A stretch of 64,000 nt of DNA from Calditrichia bacterium (GTDB lineage Bacteria > Calditrichota > Calditrichia > RBG-13-44-9 > J075). The position numbers and the translations under genes are program-made. This document shows positions 43,185-53,600 of this stretch, piece after piece. The notes beneath the pieces are model-generated. The model was not told where the DNA came from. It worked only from the letters and a program-made list of their open reading frames with translations, and made no database searches. Every line of letters starts with the position of its first letter. Position 1 is the stretch's first letter. Where the stretch lies: positions 28,226 through 92,225 of the forward strand of contig JANQQU010000063.1 in NCBI GenBank assembly GCA_028284905.1, given 5' to 3'.

Positions 43185-45881
43185 ATGCCTGTTGTCGAGC
43201 AGGATGTCCTGCTGGCAACCAAATTTTTCGCTCCGCCATTTAATGAAAATTGGCTGGCCCGCCCCGCATTGATGAAAAAATTACGCTATGGCGCCCGCGG
43301 CAAAATTACCCTGGTATGCGCGCCGGCAGGTTTTGGAAAAACGACCTTGCTTAGCGGATGGCAAAAAGAGCGTTCGCTCCCGATTTGCTGGCTCTCCCTC
43401 GAAGAAAATGATAACATCCCCCGGCGGTTTTGGCGCTATGTTATCTCTGCGCTGGATAAGCATGTTGAAGGACTGGCAGAGGTGCTTTTGCCCATTTTGA
43501 GTGCAAATCAACCACCGCCGCTGGAAAACATCCTTTCCCTGATGATTAACGAATTGAGCCAGTGGAAAGACGATGTACAGTTAGTGCTGGACGATTTCCA
43601 TCTCATTGAAGATGCGAATATTCACGAACAATTACAATTTTGCCTCACCCATCTGCCTGCCAATATCCACCTGTTGCTGACCAGTCGGCGCTCGTTGCCT
43701 TTTCCTACCAGCAAATTACAATTAAGCGGACAATTTGTTGAGATTTTGGCGGATGATCTCCGTTTCGACCATGATGAAACCCGCCGTTTCCTGGAGCGGT
43801 TCGGTGCGGTGAATCTATCCGAAGAGCAGTGGAAAGCGCTTGATGCGCATCTGGAGGGTTGGCCGGCGGGTTTACAACTGCTTGCACTTTCGCTGCAGGA
43901 AAATCCCGATACAACCCGCCTTTTGGATGCGCTCAGCGGCAGCGATACTACCATCAGCCGCTATTTGGCTGAAGAAATTCTGACCCGCCTCTCGCCAAAC
44001 GCCCGTCAGTTTCTGCTTACCACCGGTTTGTTAGAGTCACTCAACAGCGATCTTGCAGCAGCCGTTTCCGGGTTGAAGGATTGCGCGGATATTCTTGATG
44101 AATTGATTGCCCAGCAGATGTTTTTGATTCCGCTGGATAATCAGCAACGCTGGTATCGCTATCATCATCTTTTCCGTGATTTTCTCCGGGACACCGCCGT
44201 TGCGGAAATGGGCGATGCTGTTCAGGAAATACACCGCCGTGCTATCGAATGGTATCATCAAAACCAAATGCACGAAGCAGCCTTTCATCATGCGGTTGAA
44301 GCGAAAGACTTTACCCTTGCCGGAAATCTCCTGGATGCTGTCGCCGATGCGCTTTTCATGAGCAGCCAGATCGATACATTGCAGTCTATGCTGGCAGCGT
44401 TGCCGGAAACGGAAATTCGCCGAAGGAATAACCTTGCCATTCTCCACGCTTCTGTTTTGAGTGTTAATGGGGATTGGGTTGCTTTTCAGGAAAGATATAA
44501 ATATCTGCTGAGCATTGTAGACCACAAGGATACCAGCGACGTAGACCGGGCGAACATAAGCATAATGCAGTCGATCGCTGCCCGCATCAGTGGCGATTTA
44601 CCGGCAGCAATTGCCGCCGGCGAAAAAGCCATTAACCTGGTTGGCGATAGCAATGATGTCGTGCGAAGTGCCGCGGCCTTAATTCTTGGCTTGGCCCACT
44701 ATCAAGGGGGGGACGCACGGCCGGCGCTAGATGCTTTTCGGGAATGCATGGATCGCAATCATTACGCACTGCACGAGAATATCGATTATTTGACCGCCGT
44801 CGGGATGGCTGGCGATATTCTTTTTCGCCTGGGGAAATTGCGATCTGCCGGGAAGTATTACAGCGACACAATTGCGCTGACAGCCGCGAAAAAATCCGGC
44901 CGGTTGCCGATTATGGGATTTATCCACATGGGACATTTGCAAGTATTATATGAATGGAATCAACTGGATGCCGCTGCAGACGCTGCCCAAAGCTGTCGGG
45001 AGTTAGCGCAGTTTGGTGGATTGTTACCCGTGGAATTCCGCAGTTATATCGACGCAGCAAAAGTATTTATCGCCCGGGGAGAATATGCCGCGGCGGAAGC
45101 AGAACTGGCCCGGGTGGAACACTTTGAGAAAGCTGGTAAACTCTCCCCGCCGCAAATAAGTATGTACCAGCTTACCCGATCAGAATTTTTCCGCCAAACT
45201 GGCGATTTGAAGCAAGCAGCAGCAGCAGCGGAGAAAATGGACTTGAAGCTTTTCGGTGAAATAAATTTTCTTAGCGAAGAGCTCTATCTCTCCCGCATTC
45301 GTCTGGCAATTCTGCTCGATCAGGAAGGGATTGTCTCGGAAAATCTGCCGCCTCTGCTGGAGAAAGCCCGGGTGGAAAAACGTAAGGGCGGGGTGATTCG
45401 TTGTTTGGTGCTTTCTGCCCGGTATCATCACAAGAAGGGCCAGCTGGCAGAGGCCTACAGGTGCCTGGAGGAAGCATTGGCATTATCCGAGGAAGAAAAT
45501 TTTCTGCGGGTATATCTGGACGAAGGCGCTGCGGTTTCCGGGATGCTGCGCCAAATCGCCGCATTTAATGCCCGCAGAAAACCACAAAACGTTTATCGCT
45601 ACAGTCATTTGTACCTGAACAGGATTATTCATGCTTTTCCGGAAAATCAGATAATAACCACGACCAATATAGCAGCGTCAGCTCAACCCTCCCCGTTAAC
45701 CAAGCGTGAATCAGAAGTATTAGCGATGATTGCTTCCGGCCTTTCCAACGACGCGATTACCGATCAATTGTGTATTGCCCCAAGTACGCTAAAAACGCAT
45801 ATCAATAAAATCTACAGCAAGCTGGATATTCAAAGCCGCTCACAGGCCGTCCTGAAGGCTCAGGCGCTTGGGTTGAAGTAG
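43185..45881 (+). CDS. MalT-like LuxR-family ATP-dependent transcriptional regulator (LAL type)
   Basis: 898 residues. N-terminal LLATKFFAPPF and STAND ATPase with Walker A APAGFGKTTL and LVLDDFHLI, a winged helix, then TPR-like helical repeats (about 370-800) and a C-terminal LuxR HTH (PLTKRESEVLAMIASGLSN ... APSTLKTHINKIYSKL). These large STAND regulators sense inducers and bind DNA as oligomers when ATP-bound. ATG at 43185 is chosen because AAGGGA sits 6 bases upstream; the GTG at 43164 is a weaker alternative. Possible targets are the GyrI-like and SRPBCC genes 0.5-1 kb downstream. The ligand is unknown. Confidence 0.9.
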   Translation: MPVVEQDVLLATKFFAPPFNENWLARPALMKKLRYGARGKITLVCAPAGFGKTTLLSGWQKERSLPICWLSLEENDNIPRRFWRYVISALDKHVEGLAEVLLPILSANQPPPLENILSLMINELSQWKDDVQLVLDDFHLIEDANIHEQLQFCLTHLPANIHLLLTSRRSLPFPTSKLQLSGQFVEILADDLRFDHDETRRFLERFGAVNLSEEQWKALDAHLEGWPAGLQLLALSLQENPDTTRLLDALSGSDTTISRYLAEEILTRLSPNARQFLLTTGLLESLNSDLAAAVSGLKDCADILDELIAQQMFLIPLDNQQRWYRYHHLFRDFLRDTAVAEMGDAVQEIHRRAIEWYHQNQMHEAAFHHAVEAKDFTLAGNLLDAVADALFMSSQIDTLQSMLAALPETEIRRRNNLAILHASVLSVNGDWVAFQERYKYLLSIVDHKDTSDVDRANISIMQSIAARISGDLPAAIAAGEKAINLVGDSNDVVRSAAALILGLAHYQGGDARPALDAFRECMDRNHYALHENIDYLTAVGMAGDILFRLGKLRSAGKYYSDTIALTAAKKSGRLPIMGFIHMGHLQVLYEWNQLDAAADAAQSCRELAQFGGLLPVEFRSYIDAAKVFIARGEYAAAEAELARVEHFEKAGKLSPPQISMYQLTRSEFFRQTGDLKQAAAAAEKMDLKLFGEINFLSEELYLSRIRLAILLDQEGIVSENLPPLLEKARVEKRKGGVIRCLVLSARYHHKKGQLAEAYRCLEEALALSEEENFLRVYLDEGAAVSGMLRQIAAFNARRKPQNVYRYSHLYLNRIIHAFPENQIITTTNIAASAQPSPLTKRESEVLAMIASGLSNDAITDQLCIAPSTLKTHINKIYSKLDIQSRSQAVLKAQALGLK

Positions 45882-45969
45882 TTTGTGCAATATCCTCCTG
45901 TAATTACAGTTCTGCTATAGCAACCCTATGAGGAGATTTTTTTAACCTCTCTTTTAGCCTGCGGATAGA

Positions 45970-46205
45970 TAAATATGTCGCCCTTACAGGGCTTTGGGGA
46001 TGGTAAATAACGTTCAGCTATAAATATATCGCCCTTACAGGGCTTTTGAGTATAATATGATATTCAGATTGAATATATCCTCCCCGACAAGGTTTTGACA
46101 TTTGGTGAATACTTTAAAATTAAAAGCCCCAGCGGGGCGGCATATTTATAGCAAAATATGCCACAATCCTTCAGTGAGCCCTTTAGGGGCGACATATGTT
46201 CATCT
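45970..46205. repeat. Repeated ATATGTCGCCC...GGGCT units in direct and inverted copies
   Basis: Direct copies TAAATATGTCGCCCTTACAG (45970 on) and TAAATATATCGCCCTTACAG (46021 on), each followed by GGCTTT. A decayed third copy lies near 46070. Inverted copies follow: AGCCCCAGCGGGGCGGCATA (46124-46149) and GCCCTTTAGGGGCGACATAT (46178-46205). No ORF and no spacer regularity. A dispersed palindromic repeat family, not CRISPR. Confidence 0.75.
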
Positions 46206-46352
46206 TTAATATTGTCTTCGTGGGACAATCTCCCAATGCTTCCTGATTAATGAAATTCCGCTAAAAATCCACCCTAGGGTTGATGTTAATCCTTCCAGAA
46301 CAAACTACGTTTCCAGAAAACAAGCGTAATTATCAAATGGAAGGAGTATCTC

Positions 46353-46814
46353 ATGCAATATGAATTCACAGAGAAGACCCTCAACCCACAGCCAGTCCTT
46401 ACGATCAAGGCAAGCACAACGCCCGCTGAAGTTAGCAGCACCCTGGCGGAAATTTTGCCAAAAGTTTGGGGATATTTGGAAAAAAGTGAACTGGAAATGG
46501 TTGGTCCACCCTTTACCCGCTATCATCATATCGGAGAAGATCGCATTGAACTGGAAGGCGGGATACCGGTGAATCGCTCTCTGCACAACGGTGAAGCGTT
46601 AAACACGGAAATGTTACCGGCGGGCGATGCGGTGACTACAATCCACTGGGGCGATTATGCGGGGCTCGGGGAAGCGCATGCTGCCATTGCAAAGTATTTG
46701 GCGGAAAACGGTAAAACGGTTGCCGGCGCGCCCTGGGAAATCTACTGGACCGACCCCGGACAGGTACCAGACCCGAAGGAATGGAAAACGGAAATTGTTT
46801 ACCCGGTAAAATAA
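46353..46814 (+). CDS. GyrI-like effector-binding-domain protein (second copy)
   Basis: 153 residues. A single GyrI/AraC-effector-type domain: FTEKTLNPQPVLTIKAST, then VGPPFTRYHHI, ELEGGIPVNR and AVTTIHWGDYAGLGEAHAAI. Related to but divergent from the copy at 22182. It probably binds a small molecule; the role may be antitoxin-like or ligand sensing. Ribosome site GGAAGGAG lies 7 bases before the ATG. The LAL-type regulator lies 471 bases upstream, separated by repeats. Confidence 0.87.
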   Translation: MQYEFTEKTLNPQPVLTIKASTTPAEVSSTLAEILPKVWGYLEKSELEMVGPPFTRYHHIGEDRIELEGGIPVNRSLHNGEALNTEMLPAGDAVTTIHWGDYAGLGEAHAAIAKYLAENGKTVAGAPWEIYWTDPGQVPDPKEWKTEIVYPVK

Positions 46815-46969
46815 GACCTGAATAAAAACTAATTCGGAGGACAAAGATAAGTAAGAAATGATCGAACGGCAGCTTCTTTGCCCATTTGCATGAGCAGAGC
46901 GCCGCGATCTATTTATCAACTACTTATTTTTACCAAATTTTAAAATTAGAACAAATGAAGGAACAAACT

Positions 46970-47500
46970 ATGCAGTGGTTAAAAAGAATCGGTATTGGTA
47001 TTCTCGGATTATTTGTATTGGCTTTTGTTGCGCTGTTTATAATGAGCGGCGGTGCCAGTGGCAAAGCTTTTAATGAAGTGACGGTAACGATCGACCGTCC
47101 GGCGGAAGAAGTATTTCCCTGGCTGGTAAAGCCGGAAAAACTTCGGGGCTGGATTCGCGGCTATGTAGATAGTGTGCCCCTGAATGGGGATAGCCTGCGA
47201 GTCGGTGCCCGAACAAAAGAGATTATCAATGCCGACGGAGAGCGTTTCGATATGGAAATGGAACTGACCGGCCTGGAAATGAATCGTTTGCTGGCATTTA
47301 ATATGACCAATGAGATGTTTGACCAGAAGGGGCAATACCAGCTAACGGAAGCAAATGGCAGTACCACTGTGCACTTCACTGCCCATTCGCAGTTCAAGGG
47401 CTTTTTTATGAGCCTGGTCGAACCAATGTTTACGCCGGTGGCTCAAAAGCAATACGAGGAAAATATAGCCAAACTAAAGGAGATAGTAGAAGCAAACTAA
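46970..47500 (+). CDS. SRPBCC (START-like) family membrane-anchored protein
   Basis: 176 residues. One N-terminal membrane helix (about 6-27, IGIGILGLFVLAFVALFIM), then an SRPBCC/polyketide-cyclase-2-type domain: VTVTIDRPAEEVFPWLVKPE, GARTKEIINADGERF, TTVHFTAHSQFKGF. The domain forms a hydrophobic pocket for lipids or aromatics. ATG at 46970 is chosen from AAGGA 8 bases upstream and the helix position; ATG at 46955 is possible. Probably cotranscribed with the GyrI-like gene, both being ligand-pocket folds, though 155 bases separate them. Confidence 0.82.
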   Translation: MQWLKRIGIGILGLFVLAFVALFIMSGGASGKAFNEVTVTIDRPAEEVFPWLVKPEKLRGWIRGYVDSVPLNGDSLRVGARTKEIINADGERFDMEMELTGLEMNRLLAFNMTNEMFDQKGQYQLTEANGSTTVHFTAHSQFKGFFMSLVEPMFTPVAQKQYEENIAKLKEIVEAN

Positions 47501-47523
47501 CTCGTTGTAAAACTTACACATCT

Positions 47524-47678
47524 CCTCGTTCCCAAACTCCTGCAATCCCCATCCTCGTCCCCAAACTCCAGTTTGGGGACGCGCCTATACCCGAAACTCT
47601 GTTTCGGAAGCCAGGGAAAAAACGCGAAACAGAGTTTCGCATAAACGAGCGTTCCCAAACTGGAGTTTGGGAACGAGG
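47524..47678. repeat. Nested palindromic repeat between convergent genes
   Basis: Outer arms CCTCGTTCCCAAACTCC (47524-47540) and GGAGTTTGGGAACGAGG (47662-47678) are perfectly complementary. Inside are CGTCCCCAAACT/AGTTTGGGGACG (47556-47581), CCGAAACTCTGTTTCGG (47591-47607), GCGAAACAGAGTTTCGC (47624-47640) and CGTTCCCAAACTGGAGTTTG (47650 on). Likely a dispersed intergenic repeat; it may also end transcription of both flanking genes. Confidence 0.85.
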
Positions 47679-47708
47679 TGTTTTGAGGAAAAATAGAGAA
47701 ATAAAGGA

Positions 47709-50357
47709 TTAAAGCGCGGCTAGCTTTTCCCGCACAAAGTCGAAAACCGCAGGCAGCTTCTCGGCACTCTTGGCACCGGCAGTCGCCATTTGCGGTCGGC
47801 CGCCACCACCGCCACCGGCAATCTTCGCGGCATCGCGGACCAGGTCACCGGCTTTTAGCTTTTTCTCGGAAATCAAGTCGTCGGTAACAGCGCAGATCAG
47901 GTTCACCCGGCCATCGTCAAGGCGATTGACGAAAAAGCCAACCGTCGCTGCGGACTTTTGGCGGATAACGTCGCCCAGCTGCTTCAAGAGATCGACTTCC
48001 ATGTTTTCAAATTCTGCCAGTACCAATGAAACATCACCTTGCTTTTCAGCGGCAGAGATAAATTCGTCACTGCGTTCCAGCACAGCTTTTGCCTGCACCT
48101 GTTGTAGTTGCTTCTCCAGGGACTTGACGTGATCCATCATATCCCGAACGCGATGGGAGAGTTCGTTGGTCGGTACATTTAACAGTTGGTCCAGCTCCTT
48201 TACAACATCACGGGATTTCTGCATAAATGCCACGGCTTCCGGACCCGTTAGCGCTTCGATTCGGCGAACACCGCTGGCGATGCTGCTTTCCTGGGTGATC
48301 ACAAAAGGGCCAATTTCCCCGGTATGGCGCACATGGCAGCCACCGCAAAGTTCCACGCTGATCGGCGCGTCACCATCGTGCGCAATGGAAACGACGCGAA
48401 CCACATCGCCGTATTTTTCGCCGAACAGTGCCATAGCGCCTTTTTCCTTCGCGCTGTCAAAATCGGTATAATCGTAGCTGACCGGAAAATCCTGCTGAAT
48501 TTGCTGATTGACGATTTGCTCAATCGTTTCCAATTGGGATTTTTCCACTTTCTGAAAATGGCTAAAATCGAAACGTAAATGATTCGGTGCCACCAGCGAT
48601 CCCTTCTGCGCAACATGATCGCCGAGCGTATTACGCAAGGCAGCATGGAGCAAGTGCGTCGCGGTATGATTGTAGGTGGTTGGTGCCCGAAAATCCATAT
48701 CGATATTTGCCTCTACAGCTGCGGAAGTTATTCCCTTCCCCTCACTTAAGCTGCAAATTGCGACATTGACGCCGTCCTCTTTCTGGGTATCTTCTACAGT
48801 GAGCGTAAATCCATCTCCGCTGATCGTACCGCGATCGCCAACCTGCCCACCGGACTCTGCATAAAAGGGCGTTTCCTTCAGCACGACATGGTATTTCTCA
48901 TCGCGCTGCGCATATTTGTGAATCTCAGTTTGCATGGAAACCTGGTCGTAACCGACAAAGGTCGGCGCTTCGACTGTGGTCAGTACTGTCCAGTCACCTT
49001 CAGATGACGTTTCCATGACAAATTTGCCGGCTTTACGGGCGCGATCCCGCTGCTTGGCCATCTCTGTATCAAACCCGCTCTCGTCGATATCGAGACCGAC
49101 TTCCTGGGCCATCATCCGGGTAAGGTCAAAAGGGAAACCATAGGTATCGTAAAGCTTGAATGCTTCTTCACCAGGAATCATTTCCACCCCCTTTTTGCGA
49201 TAATCTTCGGCCATCTCTCCGAACATAGCGATGCCGCGGTCCAGGGTGGTGTTAAAACTTTCTTCTTCAGACTTGATTACCTTCATTACATAGGATGCTT
49301 TCTCCAGCAATTCCGGGAAGGCATTCCAGTAAAGATTTAACAGGGTCGGAACGATTTTGTAGATAAACGGATCATGCATTTCCAGCTTCCGGCCGTAGCG
49401 GGCGGCGCGGCGCAGGATTCTTCGTAAGACATATCCCCGGCCATCGTTTGAGGGCAAGGCCCCATCGGTGATGGAAAAGGTTAGCATGCGCACATGATCG
49501 GCAATCACCTGAAAAGCGATTTTCTGTTCGTCGCTGGCTTCCTCGAAAGGAATATTAACAATCTCGCCAATGGCATCAAGAATCGGGGTGAAAACATCGG
49601 TGTCATAGTTGGAGTGAACGCCTTGCAGCACCCGCACAATGCGCTCAAATCCCATACCGGTATCGACATGCTGATCCGGCAGCGGCGTCAGTGAACTGTC
49701 CTGATTACGATTGTACTGAATAAATACCAGGTTCCAGATCTCAATCACTTCCGGGCTATCGGCGTTCACCAGCTTCGCGCCGCTCATATCCGGAGTCATA
49801 TCAATATGAATCTCCGAACAGGGGCCGCAGGGACCGGTATCGCCCATTTCCCAGAAATTATCCTTTTTATCACAGCGAATAATATGACTGGGGTCGATGT
49901 CCGTAACTTTCGCCCAGAGACTTTCCGCTTCCGTATCGGCCTCAAGGCCATCGCCTTCATCTCCACCAAATACCGTGGCGTAGAGGCGTTCCTTCGGGAT
50001 GCCCCAAACTTCCGTCAATAATTCCCAGGCCCAGCGTATAGCGTCTTCCTTGAAATAATCGCCAAAAGACCAGTTGCCGAGCATTTCAAAATAGGTATGA
50101 TGATAATTATCGTGCCCGACCTCTTCCAGGTCGTTATGCTTTCCGCTGACTCGGATACATTTTTGCGAGTTTGCCGCGCGATTATAAGGCCGTTCACCCT
50201 TACCGAGGAACACGTCCTTAAACTGGTTCATGCCGGCATTGGTGAATAACAAGGTCGGATCGTCGTGCGGAACCACGGAAGAGCTGGGAACAAATGTATG
50301 TGCTTTCTGCTTGAAAAAGTCGATGAATTCCTGCCGTATCTGTCTGGATGTTTTCAT
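47709..50357 (-). CDS. alaS: Alanyl-tRNA synthetase
   Basis: 882 residues, the usual length. Starts SRQIRQEFIDFFKQKAHTFV, followed by class II core (LLFTNAGMNQFKDVFLG), tRNA-recognition region, editing domain with zinc ligands HTATH and CGGCHV, and a Gly-rich C-Ala domain (GGGGGGRPQMA). It charges tRNA-Ala and clears mischarged Ser/Gly. The editing motif reads CGGCH where nearly all AlaS have CGGTH; the Cys and His ligands themselves are kept. Monocistronic; a 320-base leader precedes it. Confidence 0.97.
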   Translation of the reverse strand: MKTSRQIRQEFIDFFKQKAHTFVPSSSVVPHDDPTLLFTNAGMNQFKDVFLGKGERPYNRAANSQKCIRVSGKHNDLEEVGHDNYHHTYFEMLGNWSFGDYFKEDAIRWAWELLTEVWGIPKERLYATVFGGDEGDGLEADTEAESLWAKVTDIDPSHIIRCDKKDNFWEMGDTGPCGPCSEIHIDMTPDMSGAKLVNADSPEVIEIWNLVFIQYNRNQDSSLTPLPDQHVDTGMGFERIVRVLQGVHSNYDTDVFTPILDAIGEIVNIPFEEASDEQKIAFQVIADHVRMLTFSITDGALPSNDGRGYVLRRILRRAARYGRKLEMHDPFIYKIVPTLLNLYWNAFPELLEKASYVMKVIKSEEESFNTTLDRGIAMFGEMAEDYRKKGVEMIPGEEAFKLYDTYGFPFDLTRMMAQEVGLDIDESGFDTEMAKQRDRARKAGKFVMETSSEGDWTVLTTVEAPTFVGYDQVSMQTEIHKYAQRDEKYHVVLKETPFYAESGGQVGDRGTISGDGFTLTVEDTQKEDGVNVAICSLSEGKGITSAAVEANIDMDFRAPTTYNHTATHLLHAALRNTLGDHVAQKGSLVAPNHLRFDFSHFQKVEKSQLETIEQIVNQQIQQDFPVSYDYTDFDSAKEKGAMALFGEKYGDVVRVVSIAHDGDAPISVELCGGCHVRHTGEIGPFVITQESSIASGVRRIEALTGPEAVAFMQKSRDVVKELDQLLNVPTNELSHRVRDMMDHVKSLEKQLQQVQAKAVLERSDEFISAAEKQGDVSLVLAEFENMEVDLLKQLGDVIRQKSAATVGFFVNRLDDGRVNLICAVTDDLISEKKLKAGDLVRDAAKIAGGGGGGRPQMATAGAKSAEKLPAVFDFVREKLAAL

Positions 50358-50612
50358 GAAAATCTACCTTCTGCTTGATGTCGAACGCTCGTCCCGGATC
50401 GAAATATTGCCAGAAGTAATATCTGTATATGATCCACACTTTGAGCCGGAACGCAGCAATATGAAACTGTCTTTTCGAATATTATTGCCGGACTGTTGCT
50501 TGAGTACTTTACCTCCGCTAACCGGCATAAGAAACCAATAAGTTAGAGAAGATAGGTACAATTTACAACATTTTTGTGTGAATCGGCACAGGGATGATAA
50601 TCTGGAAAATAG
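50358..50612. other. alaS upstream region
   Basis: No promoter hexamers of good quality recognised. A 65-codon minus-strand frame (50364-50561) abuts alaS but has no ribosome site or recognisable domain; treated as chance. Confidence 0.35.
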
Positions 50613-50644
50613 CGAAGCCGGATAAATGTTTTTATCCGGCTTCG
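50613..50644 (-). terminator. Terminator-like hairpin after the RND operon
   Basis: CGAAGCCGGATAAA, loop TGTT, TTTATCCGGCTTCG: a perfect 14-bp stem. On the minus strand it is followed by CTATTTTCC, a short T-tract. It lies 34 bases past the last gene of the efflux operon. Confidence 0.65.
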
Positions 50645-50677
50645 GGTAAGTAGAGAATCTAAATCTGTGCGAAAGTT

Positions 50678-53600
50678 TTATTCGCCGGCAGCGGGAGAAA
50701 CCTTACCAGCTGTCGGTGCAGATTTGCTTGGCAGCCAGCTGAGCATGCGGCGCAGGAACATCGCGAAATCATCGAAAATGGTATAGAATACCGGTACTAC
50801 CAGCAGGGTCAGCACGGTACTGGCGAGCATGCCACCGATAATTGCCCGGCCCATCGGCGCATAGGGAATACCGATTAAATCTCCCGATCCCAGTGCCATC
50901 GGAATAAGTCCGCTGATGGTGGTAAAGCTGGTCATCATAATCGGGCGGAAACGGTTTTTGCCGGCATCGAGAATTGCGTCATACCGGCTAAATCCTTCTT
51001 TCCGTCGACGGTTAATCATATCTACCAGAACAATACCGTTATTGACCACAACCCCCACAAGGATGACCATGCCTATCCCCGCCATGATATCTTGTGGTGT
51101 CCCCGTGATTAGCAGCGTGAGAAACGCTCCGAAAAAGGACAGTGGAATGGTGAACATGATCGATAGTGGCAGTAAAAACGATTCGAAGAGAATTGCCATA
51201 ATCAGGTAGACAAAGACCAGCGCCAGGAAAATGGCCTGGAAAAATGCAGCCTGCTGATCGGAGAAATCCCGGAAACGGCGACCTTTCGACCAGCTGTAGC
51301 CATAGGGCATCGGGAAGTCCGCCATCAGTGCATCGATTTGGCTGGATGTTTTTTCCAAATCATCGTTTGAGGTAAAAGCCTTCACTTCCAGGAAAGTTTT
51401 GCCATCTTGACGAGCAATCTGTCCAAAGCCTTTTTCCACGCTAAAGCTGGCAATTGCCGAGAGCGGAATCGCCTGGCCCTGTTGATTCGGAAAAGTCATA
51501 TTTTTCAGCTGAACCAGGTTTTCCCGGTCTTCTTCTTTTAGCTGAACGCGCATTTCAATTTCTTTGTCTTCCGCCTGGAAACGAGGAAGGTTTAATCCAC
51601 GCACAGCATACATCAGTGCATTGGCAACTTCATTGGGGCGAATGCCATTGCGGGAGGCAACTTCCCGGTCAATCGTTACCTTGATTTCATCGTTGCCGGT
51701 TTCATCGTCGGTTTCTACGCTGATAACGCCGTCCATCTGGCGCATACGACGTTTTACTTCTTCTGCGAGCACTTCCAGGCGTCCGGTATCATCGCCGTAA
51801 AGATATATGGAGACAGTACCTTCCTGTCCGCTGGAATTACCCATCCAGGAAGTGCGTACTTCTACGCCGGGTTTCTTTGGCACGCGTTCCTTCAGATCTG
51901 CGAGAATTTCATCGCGGCTCATTTCAATATTGTCGTTGAGATTGAGGGCAGTGGTAATACCGTTGTAAATTACATCATACCACTGCTTGTTCTCGGTTTT
52001 TTCCAGATAGATGCGGATGCGCCCAAAGTTTTGCCGGAAACCGGTGTCATAAGCACGAAGGCGGTAGCGGTCGCTGTTCGCGACAACCGTATCTTCCACG
52101 CTCTTAAAGTATTCCGTTGCTTCAGTTTTGGTGAAGTTCGATGGCAGATCAAACATCAGGGTAATATCACCGATATTGCCATCCTGGTCATCGGCCTTCT
52201 TGACGTTGTTACAAGCGGTTACTGTGAGTACCATTATCAACATCATCCCGATAAAAGCTTCTACCCGGCGATTAAGAACACCTTCCAGCATGCGATTGTA
52301 ATGCTTTTTGGTATAAGAAATCAGTTTGTTCTCTTCGTTAAACTTATCGCCGCCCAGGCGGGATGTCGCCAGGGGGATCAAGACCAGCGCGACAAAAAGC
52401 GATCCAAGGAGGGCGAAAACTACCGGTAGTCCGATCCGCTGCATATAGTAGTTAAAACCGGAGCCGCCGTCATTCATAAACAGGAAGGGTAAGAATACCG
52501 CCACGGTTGTTAAGGTCGCCATAATGATCGCCAGGTTTACTTCGCTGGCGCCGCGGATAGAGGCTTTTTTCAACCCCACACCTTCACTGCGTTTGTGATA
52601 GATATTTTCCAGCACCACTATGCCATTATCCACTACCATACCGATACTGATCATAATGCCCATCATAACGACGGAATTTAATGACCAGCCAATGAAATAG
52701 ACCAGGATCAGGGAGATGAGAATAGAGAGGGGAATCGCAAACATCATGATCATGGTCATACGAATATTGCGCAAGAAAAAGAGGAGTATGAAAATTGCGA
52801 ATATGCCACCCCAGAAGGCAGTATCTTTCAGGGTGTCGATTGAGCCGAGGATGATATCGCCTTCGACAAAAAGGATCTCCACATCGGCGTTGGCCAATGC
52901 CGGATGTTTGGAAATTTGGGTATTGATGATTTCTTTTAATTGCTGACTGAGTTCCACGGAGTTGGCAATCGACTCTTTCGAAATCTCGATAAGTGCGCCT
53001 TTTCCACCATTGATGCGTTGCGTCCAGTTTTGCTTCTGAATATCGTATTTGACGTCGGCAATGTCACCAACGGTCAGTCCGAATTGGTTGATTGGCAGGT
53101 TGCGGATATCATCCAGGTTCTCAAACCTGGCCAGTGAACGGACGATAAATTTTTTATCGCCTTCATAAACCCAGCCGGAAGATATGGCGAAATTCTCCTG
53201 CTCCATTTCCTGGATGACGGCATACATGTCAACCCCATGCGCCTTTACCTTATCCTGATCGATCATGATCTGGATGCTCTTCTCCTGGGCGCCCCAGATT
53301 TCAACTGTCGCAACCCCATCGAGGCGTTCCAGCGGCCGTTTCACGACATAATCGACGATGTGGTAAGGATCCTCGATATCATCCGGGAAAGCGATGGAAA
53401 GAAAACCGATTGGCACATTACTTTTCCCGAATTTTCGCAGGAAGTAGCGGTCGATATCATCGGGCAGCATCGCCCGGGCCCGTTCCATGCGGTCCCGTAG
53501 CTGATCATAGGCAACCTCCATATCGGTTTTCCCGGAGAATTCGAGCCATATCCAGCATCCGCTATTCTGGCTATAGGATTGAACGCTGGTAACGCCGCTG

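Noticed and set aside
45970..46047. Possible CRISPR repeats
   Set aside because: Only two direct copies, each internally palindromic, with irregular spacing and no cas genes.
50364..50561. 65-codon frame abutting alaS
   Set aside because: No ribosome site or recognisable domain; not similar to RecX or other alaS neighbours.
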